Origin: Clostridiaceae bacterium OM02-2AC
GTDB taxonomy: Bacteria; Bacillota_I; Bacilli_A; Erysipelotrichales; Erysipelotrichaceae
Reading direction: 5' to 3'
Assembly: GCA_003481775.1 (NCBI GenBank)
Contig: QULU01000017.1
Location: forward strand, 287 to 64,286
Length of the DNA stretch: 64,000 nucleotides
Below are positions 51,881 through 60,956 of the stretch, one piece after another. The notes under the pieces were generated by a model that saw nothing but the letters and a program-made list of their open reading frames with translations, was not told the DNA's origin and did no database searches. The number at the start of each line of letters is the position of its first letter. Positions within the stretch are counted from its first letter, which is position 1. The position numbers and the translations under genes are program-made.

Positions 51881-54082
51881 ATGCATAGCGATTGGAATAC
51901 GCACAGCAAGGCTGACATACAGCATGATCATCTCAGTGCACTGTGGAATAAGGAAACCGGGGAACAGCTTTTAACGGATTGTATCCGTACAGCAAAAGCG
52001 CAAAGTACCTCCTTTCTTGTCGTGCTTCTGGATATCAATGACCTGCATACGATCAATAAAATCTGCGGACATCAGGAGGGAGACCGCGTCCTGCAAAGGG
52101 TGGCGGAAAAAATACGCGGCAGTTTGCAGACCGGGGATTTTGCGATCCGTCTTGGCGGTGATGAATTCCTTCTTGTTTTCAAACAGCTATCCAAAAAGGA
52201 AGCACGCAATCAGCTATATCAGCTGCAGAGTGAATTGCATACGGAGAGCAAAGAGCTGCCCTATGTCATGGGCTTCTGCTTTGGAATGACCCGGGTCGAT
52301 CCGGATATGGAGCTGTCTTTGAAGAAAATTATCATGCGCGCAGATGATGAGATGTATGTGTCAAAGCGCCGCTATCATATGGAGAAATCAAGACAGGCCT
52401 TTGCTCTGCACCCATATCACGAAAGTGAGGAGGTACGTCAGTTTTCCTATAATAAGGATTTGCTGCTGAGTGCGCTGATGCAGAGCAGTGATGATTATAT
52501 CTATGTATGCAATATGAAGGAGGATCCTTCCTGTTTCCGGTATTCCCGTGCCATGGTTGAGGAATTTGACCTGCCCTCGGAAATCGTGCATGATGCTGCC
52601 AATGTATGGGGATCAAGAATTCATGAGGCAGATCAGAAGCTGTTTCTGGAGGGAAATCAGGAAATTGCCGATGGCCGTGTGGATTCTCACAATGTGGAAT
52701 ATCGGGCAAGAAATTGCAGAGGAGAATGGGTGTGGCTCAGATGCCGCGGTCATGTGGAACGGGATGAGGATGGGCAGCCGGTTTTATTCGCAGGTATAAT
52801 CACCAATCTGGGTAGAAAAAATAAGATTGATTATCTAAGCGGTCAGTTTAACAAGTATGAGCTGGAGGATGCCCTGCAGATGATGGTTTCCAAGGAAGAG
52901 CATTTCTACATGATGATTCTGGATCTGGATGAGTTTTCCAGCGTCAATAAGCTGTATAATCATCAGTTTGGCGATGCGGTGCTTGCAAAAACAGCACAGC
53001 TCATTCAGTCGATTCTTCCCGAGCAGGCAAGGCTGTATCGCAATGATGGGGATGAGTTTATCATATTGTTTCGGGACTGTGTGGATTCCAGGGATATTTC
53101 CGAATGCTATCAGCGGTTGCAAAAGGAGCTGGATCATCAGCGCGTTTTGAATGGAAAGAAATACCACTGTACAGTGTCAGCAGGCTGTGCTGACTTTCCC
53201 AAAGATGCCACCGATATGATGGCACTGACGAAAAACGCAGGCTATGCCCTGGATGCCAGCAAGCGCAATGGCAAAAACAGACTGACGTTTTATGAGAAAA
53301 AAATGTCGGAGACAAAGCTGCAGGAGCTGGATATGCTGGAACAGCTGCGCTATTGCATGGAGCATGAATTTGAAGGCTTTCAGCTGCAGTATCAGCCTCA
53401 GGTCGAGGCAGAGAGCGGACGTATCATCGGAGCAGAGGCACTCGCCAGATGGCACAGCAGTCTGTATGGTGATGTATCTCCTGTGGTATTCATACCATTG
53501 CTGGAAAAAAGCGGTATGATTCTTACCATCGGTCGGTGGATTTTTGAAACAGCGGTGAAGCAATGTGCATTCTGGCTGAAGAGCTGTCCGGATTTCTGTG
53601 TCAGTGTGAATTTATCCTATCTGCAGCTGTATGAAGAGGGCTTTACGAGCTTTATGAAGGAGACCATGGAGCGCTGTCAGGTTCCCAGCCGCAATATCAT
53701 TGTGGAAATGACGGAGAGCTATATGGTGAAAAGCAGTGAGGAGCTGCAGGCAATCTTTCAGGAGATACGGGGAATTGGTGTCCGCATCGCCATGGATGAC
53801 TTTGGAACCGGGTATTCCTCTCTCGGTGTTTTGAAAAATTCTCCTGCGGATATTGTGAAAATCGATCGAATTTTCATTAAGGATATTTTAAACAGCGAAT
53901 TTGATGCGACCTTTATCCAGTTTGTTGTCAGACTGTGTCATGATGTGAATATTCAGGTTCTGCTGGAGGGTGTGGAAACAAAAGAGGAATATGAAAAGGT
54001 TAAGGCAATGGGACTGGATTATATTCAGGGCTATTATTTCGGAAAACCGATGCAAGCCGAGGCATTAAAGGCGCTCCTGTAA
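51881..54082 (+). CDS. Cyclic-di-GMP protein: GGDEF-PAS-GGDEF-EAL
   Basis: A 733-residue cytoplasmic protein with no membrane helices. The first GGDEF domain keeps the active motif RLGGDEF (about residue 90). A PAS domain with a PAC-like end (GEWVWLRCRGHVERDEDG) follows. The second GGDEF domain reads NDGDEF, a variant. The EAL domain is complete: EALARW, ND..NLSYLQL, EMTESYM, DDFGTGYSS, VKIDRIFI and LEGVET. So both synthesis and hydrolysis of cyclic-di-GMP are possible; which dominates is not visible. The start at 51881 follows AAGGTGGTGACGTCT; the frame is open 21 codons further upstream. Confidence 0.9.
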   Translation: MHSDWNTHSKADIQHDHLSALWNKETGEQLLTDCIRTAKAQSTSFLVVLLDINDLHTINKICGHQEGDRVLQRVAEKIRGSLQTGDFAIRLGGDEFLLVFKQLSKKEARNQLYQLQSELHTESKELPYVMGFCFGMTRVDPDMELSLKKIIMRADDEMYVSKRRYHMEKSRQAFALHPYHESEEVRQFSYNKDLLLSALMQSSDDYIYVCNMKEDPSCFRYSRAMVEEFDLPSEIVHDAANVWGSRIHEADQKLFLEGNQEIADGRVDSHNVEYRARNCRGEWVWLRCRGHVERDEDGQPVLFAGIITNLGRKNKIDYLSGQFNKYELEDALQMMVSKEEHFYMMILDLDEFSSVNKLYNHQFGDAVLAKTAQLIQSILPEQARLYRNDGDEFIILFRDCVDSRDISECYQRLQKELDHQRVLNGKKYHCTVSAGCADFPKDATDMMALTKNAGYALDASKRNGKNRLTFYEKKMSETKLQELDMLEQLRYCMEHEFEGFQLQYQPQVEAESGRIIGAEALARWHSSLYGDVSPVVFIPLLEKSGMILTIGRWIFETAVKQCAFWLKSCPDFCVSVNLSYLQLYEEGFTSFMKETMERCQVPSRNIIVEMTESYMVKSSEELQAIFQEIRGIGVRIAMDDFGTGYSSLGVLKNSPADIVKIDRIFIKDILNSEFDATFIQFVVRLCHDVNIQVLLEGVETKEEYEKVKAMGLDYIQGYYFGKPMQAEALKALL

Positions 54083-54166
54083 AAGCTGCATCTGCGAAAG
54101 CGTATTGAGGCAGCTATGTGAGAATGAGGATTTGGTACAGTAAGTAAATACGATATTATATCGTAT

Positions 54167-54354
54167 AAGAAGATATATCAAATAAACAGTATATTCAACA
54201 AGAAGGTATATGAAATAAGAAGAGATACGAAATAAGAAGATATATTGAATAATAAGATATACGAAATTAGATGATATATTGAATAAGAAAATATATGAGA
54301 TAAGATAATATAGTTGAATAAGAAGATGTATGTAATAAGATGATATATTGAGAT
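54167..54354. repeat. Tandem array of 11 x 17-nt AT-rich units
   Basis: Eleven imperfect units of consensus AAGAAGATATATTGAAT, one 18 nt long in two places. It starts at 54167 and ends at 54354 (188 bases). Units differ at one to five positions. Function is unknown; the period is close to 1.6 DNA turns. Confidence 0.85.
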
Positions 54355-54367
54355 ATAGCAAGCAGAT

Positions 54368-54429
54368 AAAAGGAAGCCATGTGCAGCATCCGGGTACAGC
54401 GTACAGGATGAGACAGACTTCCTTTTGTT
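54368..54429. terminator. Terminator-like hairpin
   Basis: AAAAGGAAG pairs with CTTCCTTTT across a 40-base loop, with U-tracts both ways. Confidence 0.6.
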
Positions 54430-54484
54430 TACGGCTACATTATCCCATGCTTGCCATATCGAACGAGACGGGAACGCAGCTTCT

Positions 54485-55276
54485 TTACGATTTTCTTTTT
54501 TTTGATACCTTGTCCCAGTGAGACGGTCTGTGCAAATGAGCGGGAAGCTTCGTTTTACTGTCACCCTGTGCAGTGTTAAGCTGCATCTGGGTCAGAAAGA
54601 AGCAGCCACGCAAATCACTGCCGGCAATGCTGCAATCCCGCAGATCACTCCCCAAAAAGCAGGAGCCCTGCAGGTCACAGCATGATAAATCCGTGGCAAG
54701 CAGTGGCTTCATGCTGAAATCTGTGTTACGCAGTCGTTTGTTGGCAAGCCGCTTTCCGATGAGCTGTGCACCAAACGAGGGGAACTGTAATTGTTTTCGC
54801 TGTATCGTCTTTTTCAACAAGCGGTTTGTCTCATTGTGCAAAGCATCAATATCCGTTGAAAGAACCTTGTCCCATGGCTGTCTTCGCACAGCATCCAGTG
54901 TCTGAAGCAGTGTCTGCAGCTCTCCGTGAAAGATCGTGGTTTCCTTCATCTGCAATGCTTCCCCCAGATACCAGAGCATCTGATGCAGAGAAAACAGCGT
55001 TACATAAACGGCGAATAAATCAGAATCGCTGGGTGCTTTCTTTTGTACCGCAAGCTGTCCTGCACCAAGGCAGTCATAGCCAAGACAGCCCTTCATGCCC
55101 TTCTGTTTCAGCTCATGATGAATCCTGCATGTATAATCGCTGCATAAATTGCGGCAGGATACACCGGCAGGCTTATCCTGCGGAAAACCATCCAGTCGGG
55201 AAAAATAAAGCGCTCTGCAGCAAAGTCCTTTGCATTTGGCACAGTCAGCATACAATGCCAGATCTTCCAGAATCAT
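54485..55276 (-). CDS. YkgJ-like cysteine-cluster protein with pentapeptide repeats
   Basis: A 263-residue protein. The N-terminus has CAKCKGLCC, the CxxCxxxCC pattern of the YkgJ/UPF0153 metal-cluster family, and more Cys at about 40-75. The C-terminal third has pentapeptide-like repeats (DLSCCDLQGSCFLGSDLRDCS). The function is unknown; such repeats fold into a right-handed coil. Its start overlaps the membrane protein stop (ATGA), so it is the third gene of the PadR operon. AAAGAGGTACAGGC precedes the ATG. Confidence 0.8.
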   Translation of the reverse strand: MILEDLALYADCAKCKGLCCRALYFSRLDGFPQDKPAGVSCRNLCSDYTCRIHHELKQKGMKGCLGYDCLGAGQLAVQKKAPSDSDLFAVYVTLFSLHQMLWYLGEALQMKETTIFHGELQTLLQTLDAVRRQPWDKVLSTDIDALHNETNRLLKKTIQRKQLQFPSFGAQLIGKRLANKRLRNTDFSMKPLLATDLSCCDLQGSCFLGSDLRDCSIAGSDLRGCFFLTQMQLNTAQGDSKTKLPAHLHRPSHWDKVSKKRKS

Positions 55277-55953
55277 GCCTGTACCTCTTTCCAGATACAA
55301 TGCTCAAGCAAAAGATACAGCAGATAACAGCTGAAACAGATTATCGCCAGCAGCCAGAGTGGCATGCGCAGGAGTATGATATTTTGAAACAGCAGCATAC
55401 AGCCGACACTGATACCCAAAGTAAACAGCCATAAAAGAAGCAGGCGACGCTTTACAAGCCGATCATCATGTTCAAAGCTGCTGCGGCAAATCCACTGTAC
55501 CATGCAAACGGCTCCTGTACCCAGCAAAATATCCAGCAGCAGTGTCGATAAGGTAAAAGAATACGTACTCTGTATGTCCAATCGCAGCAGTGCATATAGT
55601 CCATCCTTTGAAAGAAACAGATTGATGCTTCCCAGAATCGCGATAAGAAGCAAGCCGGTATGCAATCGCTCCAACAGCCTTTCCAAAGGGGAACGCGGCG
55701 GCAGCTCCTTTATGATCGTATCACAGAACGCCTTATAATCACTGGGGAATATCTCCTCCAGAGGTGCATTGCGCTGCTGTGCATCCAGCAGCATCAGTGT
55801 CAGATCATAGCGAACCCGTTCCTGTTGTATTTCGTTGATATCGGCACCTCTCAGATAACAGACGATATCTGTCATAAGCTTTTGATAATCTTCGCATAAG
55901 GTCTCATCCAGCCGATTGTTTTCTTTACGCAGCTTCTGCATGTTATGATTCAT
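55273..55953 (-). CDS. Membrane protein of PadR operon, DUF1129/DUF1048-like
   Basis: A 226-residue protein. The N-terminal ~90 residues are helical and soluble (YQKLMTDIVCYLRGADINEIQQ), like the permease prefix regions common beside PadR genes. Four hydrophobic segments follow (LLIAILGSINLFL, LLLDILLGTGAV, LLLLWLFTLGISVGCML, LLAIICFSCYLLYLLL). The exact family is not certain. Start 55953 is preferred because GGGAGG lies eight bases upstream; it overlaps the PadR stop codon. Confidence 0.75.
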   Translation of the reverse strand: MNHNMQKLRKENNRLDETLCEDYQKLMTDIVCYLRGADINEIQQERVRYDLTLMLLDAQQRNAPLEEIFPSDYKAFCDTIIKELPPRSPLERLLERLHTGLLLIAILGSINLFLSKDGLYALLRLDIQSTYSFTLSTLLLDILLGTGAVCMVQWICRSSFEHDDRLVKRRLLLLWLFTLGISVGCMLLFQNIILLRMPLWLLAIICFSCYLLYLLLEHCIWKEVQA

Positions 55954-56275
55954 GTGCATACCCTCCCATCACAGCGGCGACACCCTGCTGCAATTCCTTC
56001 CAATGCTTTATAAACCTTTGTATTTCCATATGACCGACATCGGTGATGGCATAATATTTTCGATTAGGTCCAAACGCCGATTTGCGAAATCCACTGCAGA
56101 TACATCCGTTTTTCTCCAATCGCAGCAGCAGGGGATAGATGGTGCCCTCTGATATATCTGAAAATCCATAGCGCTTCAGCTTTTGTGATATATCATACCC
56201 ATAGGTATCCTCCTGTGCAATTACGATCAGAATACAGTTATCTAAAATGCCCTTCATCATCTGACTGGGAAGCAT
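55943..56275 (-). CDS. PadR-family transcriptional regulator
   Basis: A 110-residue winged-helix regulator. MKGILDNCILIVIAQEDTYGYDISQKL and ISEGTIYPLLLRLEKNGC are the PadR HTH signature, followed by the KYYAITDVGHMEI wing and a C-terminal helix for dimerisation. CAAGGAGGTGACGCC precedes the ATG. An inverted-repeat operator lies 15-60 bases upstream, so autorepression is probable. It heads an operon with a membrane protein and the YkgJ-like protein. Confidence 0.92.
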   Translation of the reverse strand: MLPSQMMKGILDNCILIVIAQEDTYGYDISQKLKRYGFSDISEGTIYPLLLRLEKNGCICSGFRKSAFGPNRKYYAITDVGHMEIQRFIKHWKELQQGVAAVMGGYAHES

Positions 56276-56289
56276 GGCGTCACCTCCTT

Positions 56290-56335
56290 GCTATCTTGTT
56301 ATACAAGTTACAGCTATATTGTAAAACAAGATAGC
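56290..56335. promoter_or_regulatory. PadR operator: outer and inner inverted repeats
   Basis: GCTATCTTGT (56290-56299) and ACAAGATAGC (56326-56335) form a perfect 10-bp inverted repeat. Inside, CTTGT-TAT-ACAAG (56295-56307) is a further dyad, and TTGT-AAA-ACAA lies in the right half. Probable PadR site 15 bases before the PadR start. Confidence 0.6.
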
Positions 56336-56656
56336 GTTTCCGTCAAGACGTATATGCAATTTGGAATTGGTGCTATCCTGCTGTAAGAAGAACCGGGAAG
56401 TAGCGACAGGATAAAGCGCGTTGTGCTGTCTCGTCCGTATATGCTCTGCTTGTGTTTATGCTATAGAAGGGCAGGCATATATGACAATGGGAGTGATCAT
56501 CTGCAAGGCTTTGGTAAGGATCAGGATTTGCTGTTTCGCATACATGTGAAAATTTCCTGAATTTGAAGGCTTTGTATCCGGTTTTATGGAAAATGGCTGT
56601 CTTCTCTGATATATTTCTAGTATAATATAGAAAAGCATAGAAAGAAGGATCCGGGT

Positions 56657-57361
56657 ATGAGCGCTTATATTGAATTTCAGAATGTGAAAAAAATATATAA
56701 AATGGGGGAAGTGGAAATCCAGGCACTTGCCGGTGTGGATTTTACCATTGATAAAGGGGAGTTTGTAGTAATTGCAGGAGCCAGCGGTGCCGGGAAAAGC
56801 ACCATACTGAATATTCTTGGCGGCATGGATTCCTCAACAAGCGGCAATATCTTTGTGGATGGTACCGAGATTAGTAAATTCAATGCCAAGCAGCTGACAA
56901 CGTATCGGCGCTATGATATCGGCTTTGTTTTTCAGTTCTATAATCTCGTGCAGAATCTGACCGTGAAGGAAAATGTGGAGCTGGCAACCCAGATTTGTAA
57001 GCAGCCGCTGGATATCGATGAAACAATTGAGGCTGTCGGGCTGAAGGAGCGTGCCTCCAATTTCCCTGCACAGCTGTCCGGTGGAGAACAGCAGCGTGTC
57101 GCCATTGCCCGTGCCCTTGCTAAAAATCCGAAGCTCCTGCTGTGTGATGAGCCTACAGGGGCACTGGATTACAATACCGGAAAACAGATTCTGAAGCTGT
57201 TGCAGGATACCTGCCGGCAGCGTGGCGTCAGTGTTGTCGTGATTACACACAATCTGGCATTGACTGCCATGGGGGATAAGGTAATCAAGGTGCGAAACGG
57301 AAAAATCGACAGCATCACGATCAATGAGCATCCTTTACCGGTAGAAAGGATTGAATACTGA
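56657..57361 (+). CDS. ABC transporter ATP-binding protein (MacB/LolD type)
   Basis: A 234-residue ATPase. Walker A is GASGAGKST, the signature [14 protein letters not shown], and Walker [13 protein letters not shown]. It energises the FtsX-type permease encoded next, probably for lipid, peptide or antibiotic-related transport. GAAGGATCCGGGT precedes the ATG. A TATAAT-like hexamer lies about 30 bases upstream. Confidence 0.92.
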   Translation: MSAYIEFQNVKKIYKMGEVEIQALAGVDFTIDKGEFVVIAGASGAGKSTILNILGGMDSSTSGNIFVDGTEISKFNAKQLTTYRRYDIGFVFQFYNLVQNLTVKENVELATQICKQPLDIDETIEAVGLKERASNFPAQLSGGEQQRVAIARALAKNPKLLLCDEPTGALDYNTGKQILKLLQDTCRQRGVSVVVITHNLALTAMGDKVIKVRNGKIDSITINEHPLPVERIEY

Positions 57362-57362
57362 C

Positions 57363-60300
57363 ATGAAAAAGAAAGCACTTCTGAAAGATACCCTGCGGGA
57401 AATCCGCAAATCCTTCGGTCGCTTCTTTTCCATCTTTGCCATCGTCGGCATCGGAGTCGCCTTCTTCGCCGGAGTACGGGACAGTGTGCCGGTGATGAAA
57501 AATACTGCGGATACCTATTTTGATGACTATAATTTCATGGATCTGAAGATCATGTCAACCATCGGTATGACAAAGGAGGATGTTTCCGCCATTCAAAGGG
57601 TGGATGGTGTAGCAGGTGTGTATGGCAGCTACAGCATGGATGTACTCAATACGCATAACAATCAGCAGCGTGTCTATAAGCTGTTGTCCTATCCGATGAA
57701 TGCGAAAGCAGAGGATGAAAGCTATATCAATCAGATGCGGCTGATGAAGGGACGGCTTCCGCAGAAAGAGGATGAATGCGTCATTGAACACACGAACATC
57801 AAAGGAGCGGATTCCAGAATCGGGGAAATGATTACGTTTGAGAGCGGTACGGATGAAAAGCTGAATGCCTCCCTGAAGCACGCTACCTATAAAATTGTCG
57901 GAGAGGTGACAATGCCGTATTATCTGTCCTATGAAAAGGGAAGCTCTGCCATTGGCAGCGGCAGTATCGATAACTATGCAGTTATTCCGGATACCAATTT
58001 CAAATCCTCCTACTATACGGAGGTATATGTAACGATTGACGGCGCAAAGAAGCCGAATTCCTATGCGGATGCCTATTTTGATATCATCGATCCCAAGAAG
58101 ACCACGATTACCGCACTGGGGGAGGAGCGTGCACAGGAACGCTTTGACGATATCAAAAAGGAAGCCCTTGCCAAGGTGGAAGCCGGTCGTAAGGAATATG
58201 AGAAGAATAAAAAGAAATATGAGACAGAAATAAAAAATGCAAAGGAACAGCTGGAAACCGCAAGTGATGAGCTGCTTGTGGGACAGGCAACCCTGAATGC
58301 AGAAAAAAGCAGTGCAGAAAGAACGATACAGGAAAAGGAAGCACAGCTGCAGCAGAGTGAGCAGCAGCTTGCTCAGCTAAAGACGCAGTACACCAGTGCA
58401 AAGGGCTATCTGGATACCCAGCAGAAAAAGCTGGATGAGAGCCTGCCACAGATACAGAAGCAGCTTGCGGAAGCCAAAGCAAAGCTGGCCTCACTGGATG
58501 AGGAAATAGCAAAGGTGGACGCTCAGCTGCAACAGCCCAATCTAACAGAGCTGGAGAAACAGCTGCTGCAGGAAAAGAAGGAAGCGCTGGAAACCTCGCG
58601 ACAGGTTGCTTCTCCTTCACTGACGATGCTGGAAACACAGATTTCATCGATGCAGGAAGTAGTCACCATGGCAGCCTCCCAGCTGCAGGCACTGGAAACA
58701 CAGATTGCGACTGCTCAGCAGCAGATCGAAACAGGGAAGCAGCAGCTGGCAACCGCCAAGGTAAGCGCACAGCAGGAAAGTGCGGCTGCACAAAATAAGA
58801 TAACAAACGGACAAAAGGAAATTGCGCTGGGAAAGCTGGAGCTTGAGAAGCAGGAAAAGGACGGTGCTGCCAGGCTGCAGGAAGCGAAGGAAAAGCTGGA
58901 TCGTTCAGAGGAAGACATCAACAGCATGAAAACACCGAAATGGTATGTACTGGACCGCCATTCGCATTATTCCTATATGGATTATGGAAGCGCTGCGGAT
59001 CGTATGGGAGCGATTGCCAAGGTGTTCCCGCTGTTCTTCTTCCTTGTTGCGGCACTGGTATGTCTGACGACGATGACCCGTATGGTCGATGAGGAGCGTC
59101 AGGAAATCGGGACGCTGAAGGCACTGGGCTATTCCAAGCCGGATATCGCGATGAAATTTGTGACCTATGCGGCAATCGCCAGTATCATCGGCGGCAGCTT
59201 CGGTGCTGTGATTGGAATGATTGTCTTCCCGACGGTCATATTCAATGCCTGGGGCATTATGTACACACTGCCGGACGTACAGCTGCAGCCGGACATCGCT
59301 CTGGCAGCTCTTGCCATCGGTCTTGCCTCCATGATCACGGTAGCTGCAGCACTTGCGGCCTGTTATAAGGAGCTGGTGGAAACACCGGCCCTCCTCATGC
59401 GTCCCAAGGCTCCGAAAAACGGGAAAAAGATTTTATTGGAGCGTGTGCCGTTTATCTGGAAACGATTCAATTTTATACACAAGGTGACGGCACGGAATAT
59501 CTTCCGCTACAAAAAGCGTTTCCTCATGACGGTGATTGGAATCAGCGGCTGCAGTGCATTGCTGGTTGCCGGCTTCGGTATTCAGGATTCCATTGGAGAA
59601 ATCGCTACCAAGCAGTACGGGGATATCTTTCAATTCGATGTCACCATGACGTATAAGAGTGAGGCTGCGCTGAGTCAGAAGGAGAATGACTTGAAAAAGC
59701 TGCAAGAGGACTCCCGTGTGAAGTCTGCCACCTCCATGGCGGTATATCACGGCTTCTATGCGGATGAGGGAGAGGATAAGGGAATCGATCTGTATGTACC
59801 ACAGGATGTCGAAAGCCTGCCTACGTATATCTCCCTGCGTCAGCGTGGTTCCGGAGATACGATTTCCCTAAACAATGACGGTGCAGTCATCACAGAGAAG
59901 ATTGCCAAGGATAAGCATCTGAAGGTAGGCGATACCTTCCCAATCGATAATGGCGACGGAGTGAAGAAGGCTGTGAAGATTGCAGCCATCACGGAAAACT
60001 ATGTGGGACATATCGTGTATATGACACCTACCTATTATAAGAGCGTATATCATAAGACACCGCAAAGCACCGGTATGTTTGCCATCATGAAGGACAGCAG
60101 TGAAAAGAGTGAACAGGCGCTGGGCAATGCCTTTATGAAAAAGGATACCATTGATTCTGTATCCTTCTATTCCGGAATCGCAGCCTCCTTCCAGGATACG
60201 ATTGCATCGCTGTCCTTCATTGTAGTTGTCTTGATCATCTCCGCCGGACTGCTTGCATTTGTCGTACTTTACAACCTGACGAATGTGAATATATCAGAGC

Positions 60301-60611
60301 GTCTTCGAGAAATTGCGACCATCAAGGTACTGGGCTTTTATGACAAGGAGGTCAGTGCCTATGTATACAGAGAAAACATTTTCCTGACACTGATCGGTGC
60401 ACTGGCAGGACTGGTGCTGGGCATTGGACTGCACTCCTTGATCATGTCGCTGGCAGAGCTGGATACGGTGATGTTTGGAAGAAATATCGAGAAGCTTTCC
60501 TTCCTGTATGCTGTGGCAATTACGATGGTATTCGCCATCATTGTAAATCTTGTGATGTATCGCAAGCTGAAAAAAATACCGATGGTGGAATCCTTGAAAT
60601 CAGTGGAATAG
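57363..60611 (+). CDS. Large FtsX-like ABC permease with coiled-coil periplasmic region
   Basis: A 1082-residue permease. An N-terminal membrane helix is followed by an extracellular segment and a long coiled-coil region (about 230-560) rich in Gln, Glu, Ala and Lys (EKEAQLQQSEQQLAQLKTQ). The FtsX domain with three helices then follows (about 590-760), and a second FtsX block ends the protein (about 950-1082). It starts one base after the ATPase stop. The coiled coil recalls mechanotransmission ABC systems. GAAAGGATTG precedes the ATG at 57363. Confidence 0.88.
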   Translation: MKKKALLKDTLREIRKSFGRFFSIFAIVGIGVAFFAGVRDSVPVMKNTADTYFDDYNFMDLKIMSTIGMTKEDVSAIQRVDGVAGVYGSYSMDVLNTHNNQQRVYKLLSYPMNAKAEDESYINQMRLMKGRLPQKEDECVIEHTNIKGADSRIGEMITFESGTDEKLNASLKHATYKIVGEVTMPYYLSYEKGSSAIGSGSIDNYAVIPDTNFKSSYYTEVYVTIDGAKKPNSYADAYFDIIDPKKTTITALGEERAQERFDDIKKEALAKVEAGRKEYEKNKKKYETEIKNAKEQLETASDELLVGQATLNAEKSSAERTIQEKEAQLQQSEQQLAQLKTQYTSAKGYLDTQQKKLDESLPQIQKQLAEAKAKLASLDEEIAKVDAQLQQPNLTELEKQLLQEKKEALETSRQVASPSLTMLETQISSMQEVVTMAASQLQALETQIATAQQQIETGKQQLATAKVSAQQESAAAQNKITNGQKEIALGKLELEKQEKDGAARLQEAKEKLDRSEEDINSMKTPKWYVLDRHSHYSYMDYGSAADRMGAIAKVFPLFFFLVAALVCLTTMTRMVDEERQEIGTLKALGYSKPDIAMKFVTYAAIASIIGGSFGAVIGMIVFPTVIFNAWGIMYTLPDVQLQPDIALAALAIGLASMITVAAALAACYKELVETPALLMRPKAPKNGKKILLERVPFIWKRFNFIHKVTARNIFRYKKRFLMTVIGISGCSALLVAGFGIQDSIGEIATKQYGDIFQFDVTMTYKSEAALSQKENDLKKLQEDSRVKSATSMAVYHGFYADEGEDKGIDLYVPQDVESLPTYISLRQRGSGDTISLNNDGAVITEKIAKDKHLKVGDTFPIDNGDGVKKAVKIAAITENYVGHIVYMTPTYYKSVYHKTPQSTGMFAIMKDSSEKSEQALGNAFMKKDTIDSVSFYSGIAASFQDTIASLSFIVVVLIISAGLLAFVVLYNLTNVNISERLREIATIKVLGFYDKEVSAYVYRENIFLTLIGALAGLVLGIGLHSLIMSLAELDTVMFGRNIEKLSFLYAVAITMVFAIIVNLVMYRKLKKIPMVESLKSVE

Positions 60612-60834
60612 AAAACAACAGTAAGTATGCTATATCTCTTTTCCACCTGTTCAGGATGCAAAACATGACAGACTACCGTTGCATGAAAGCAGGTATATAA
60701 GCGATTATGCTGTATCAACGGCTTCTGTAATTCAAGTATAGGACGCCTCCTATATTGGATGTATATGCCCTGCTCCTGTACCATTCGGTCTCTGTATCCC
60801 GGCATTTGGAAAATCTTTTATGAAAAGCATCAGC

Positions 60835-60871
60835 CAGCAGCTACCTTTCTGCACAGGGAGCTGCTGTTTTT
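60835..60871 (+). terminator. Terminator of the ABC exporter operon
   Basis: CAGCAGCT pairs with AGCTGCTG and is followed by T5; it lies 224 bases past the permease stop. Confidence 0.8.
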
Positions 60872-60896
60872 CTTTTCCTGCGATACATGAAAGTCG

Positions 60897-60925
60897 TGGA
60901 TATTTTACCTCGCTTATAGTAAAAT
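60897..60925 (+). promoter_or_regulatory. Promoter of the Wadjet operon
   Basis: TGGATA, 17 bases, TAAAAT; the start codon of jetA lies 32 bases after the -10 hexamer. Confidence 0.5.
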
Positions 60926-60956
60926 AAAGGAACGAATGTTTGAAAGGTGGGCTTGC

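Larger units (their letters stand above)
54083..54484. other. Intergenic region with 17-nt repeat array and a terminator
   Basis: Holds the repeat at 54167-54354 and a terminator at 54368-54429. Reading frames found on the minus strand across the repeat follow its period and are not supported as genes. Confidence 0.6.

Noticed and set aside
54065-54564. Two minus-strand frames of 98 and 128 codons over the 17-nt array
   Set aside because: They are open because the repeat unit contains few stop trinucleotides on that strand, and they encode repetitive hydrophobic peptides (YIFLFNISS...) with no start signal.
56288-56299. 12-base match CTTGCTATCTTG between the PadR operator and the PTS promoter dyad
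   Set aside because: The flanking arms differ (PadR site continues to a TTGTTATACAAG dyad), so it is most likely chance.
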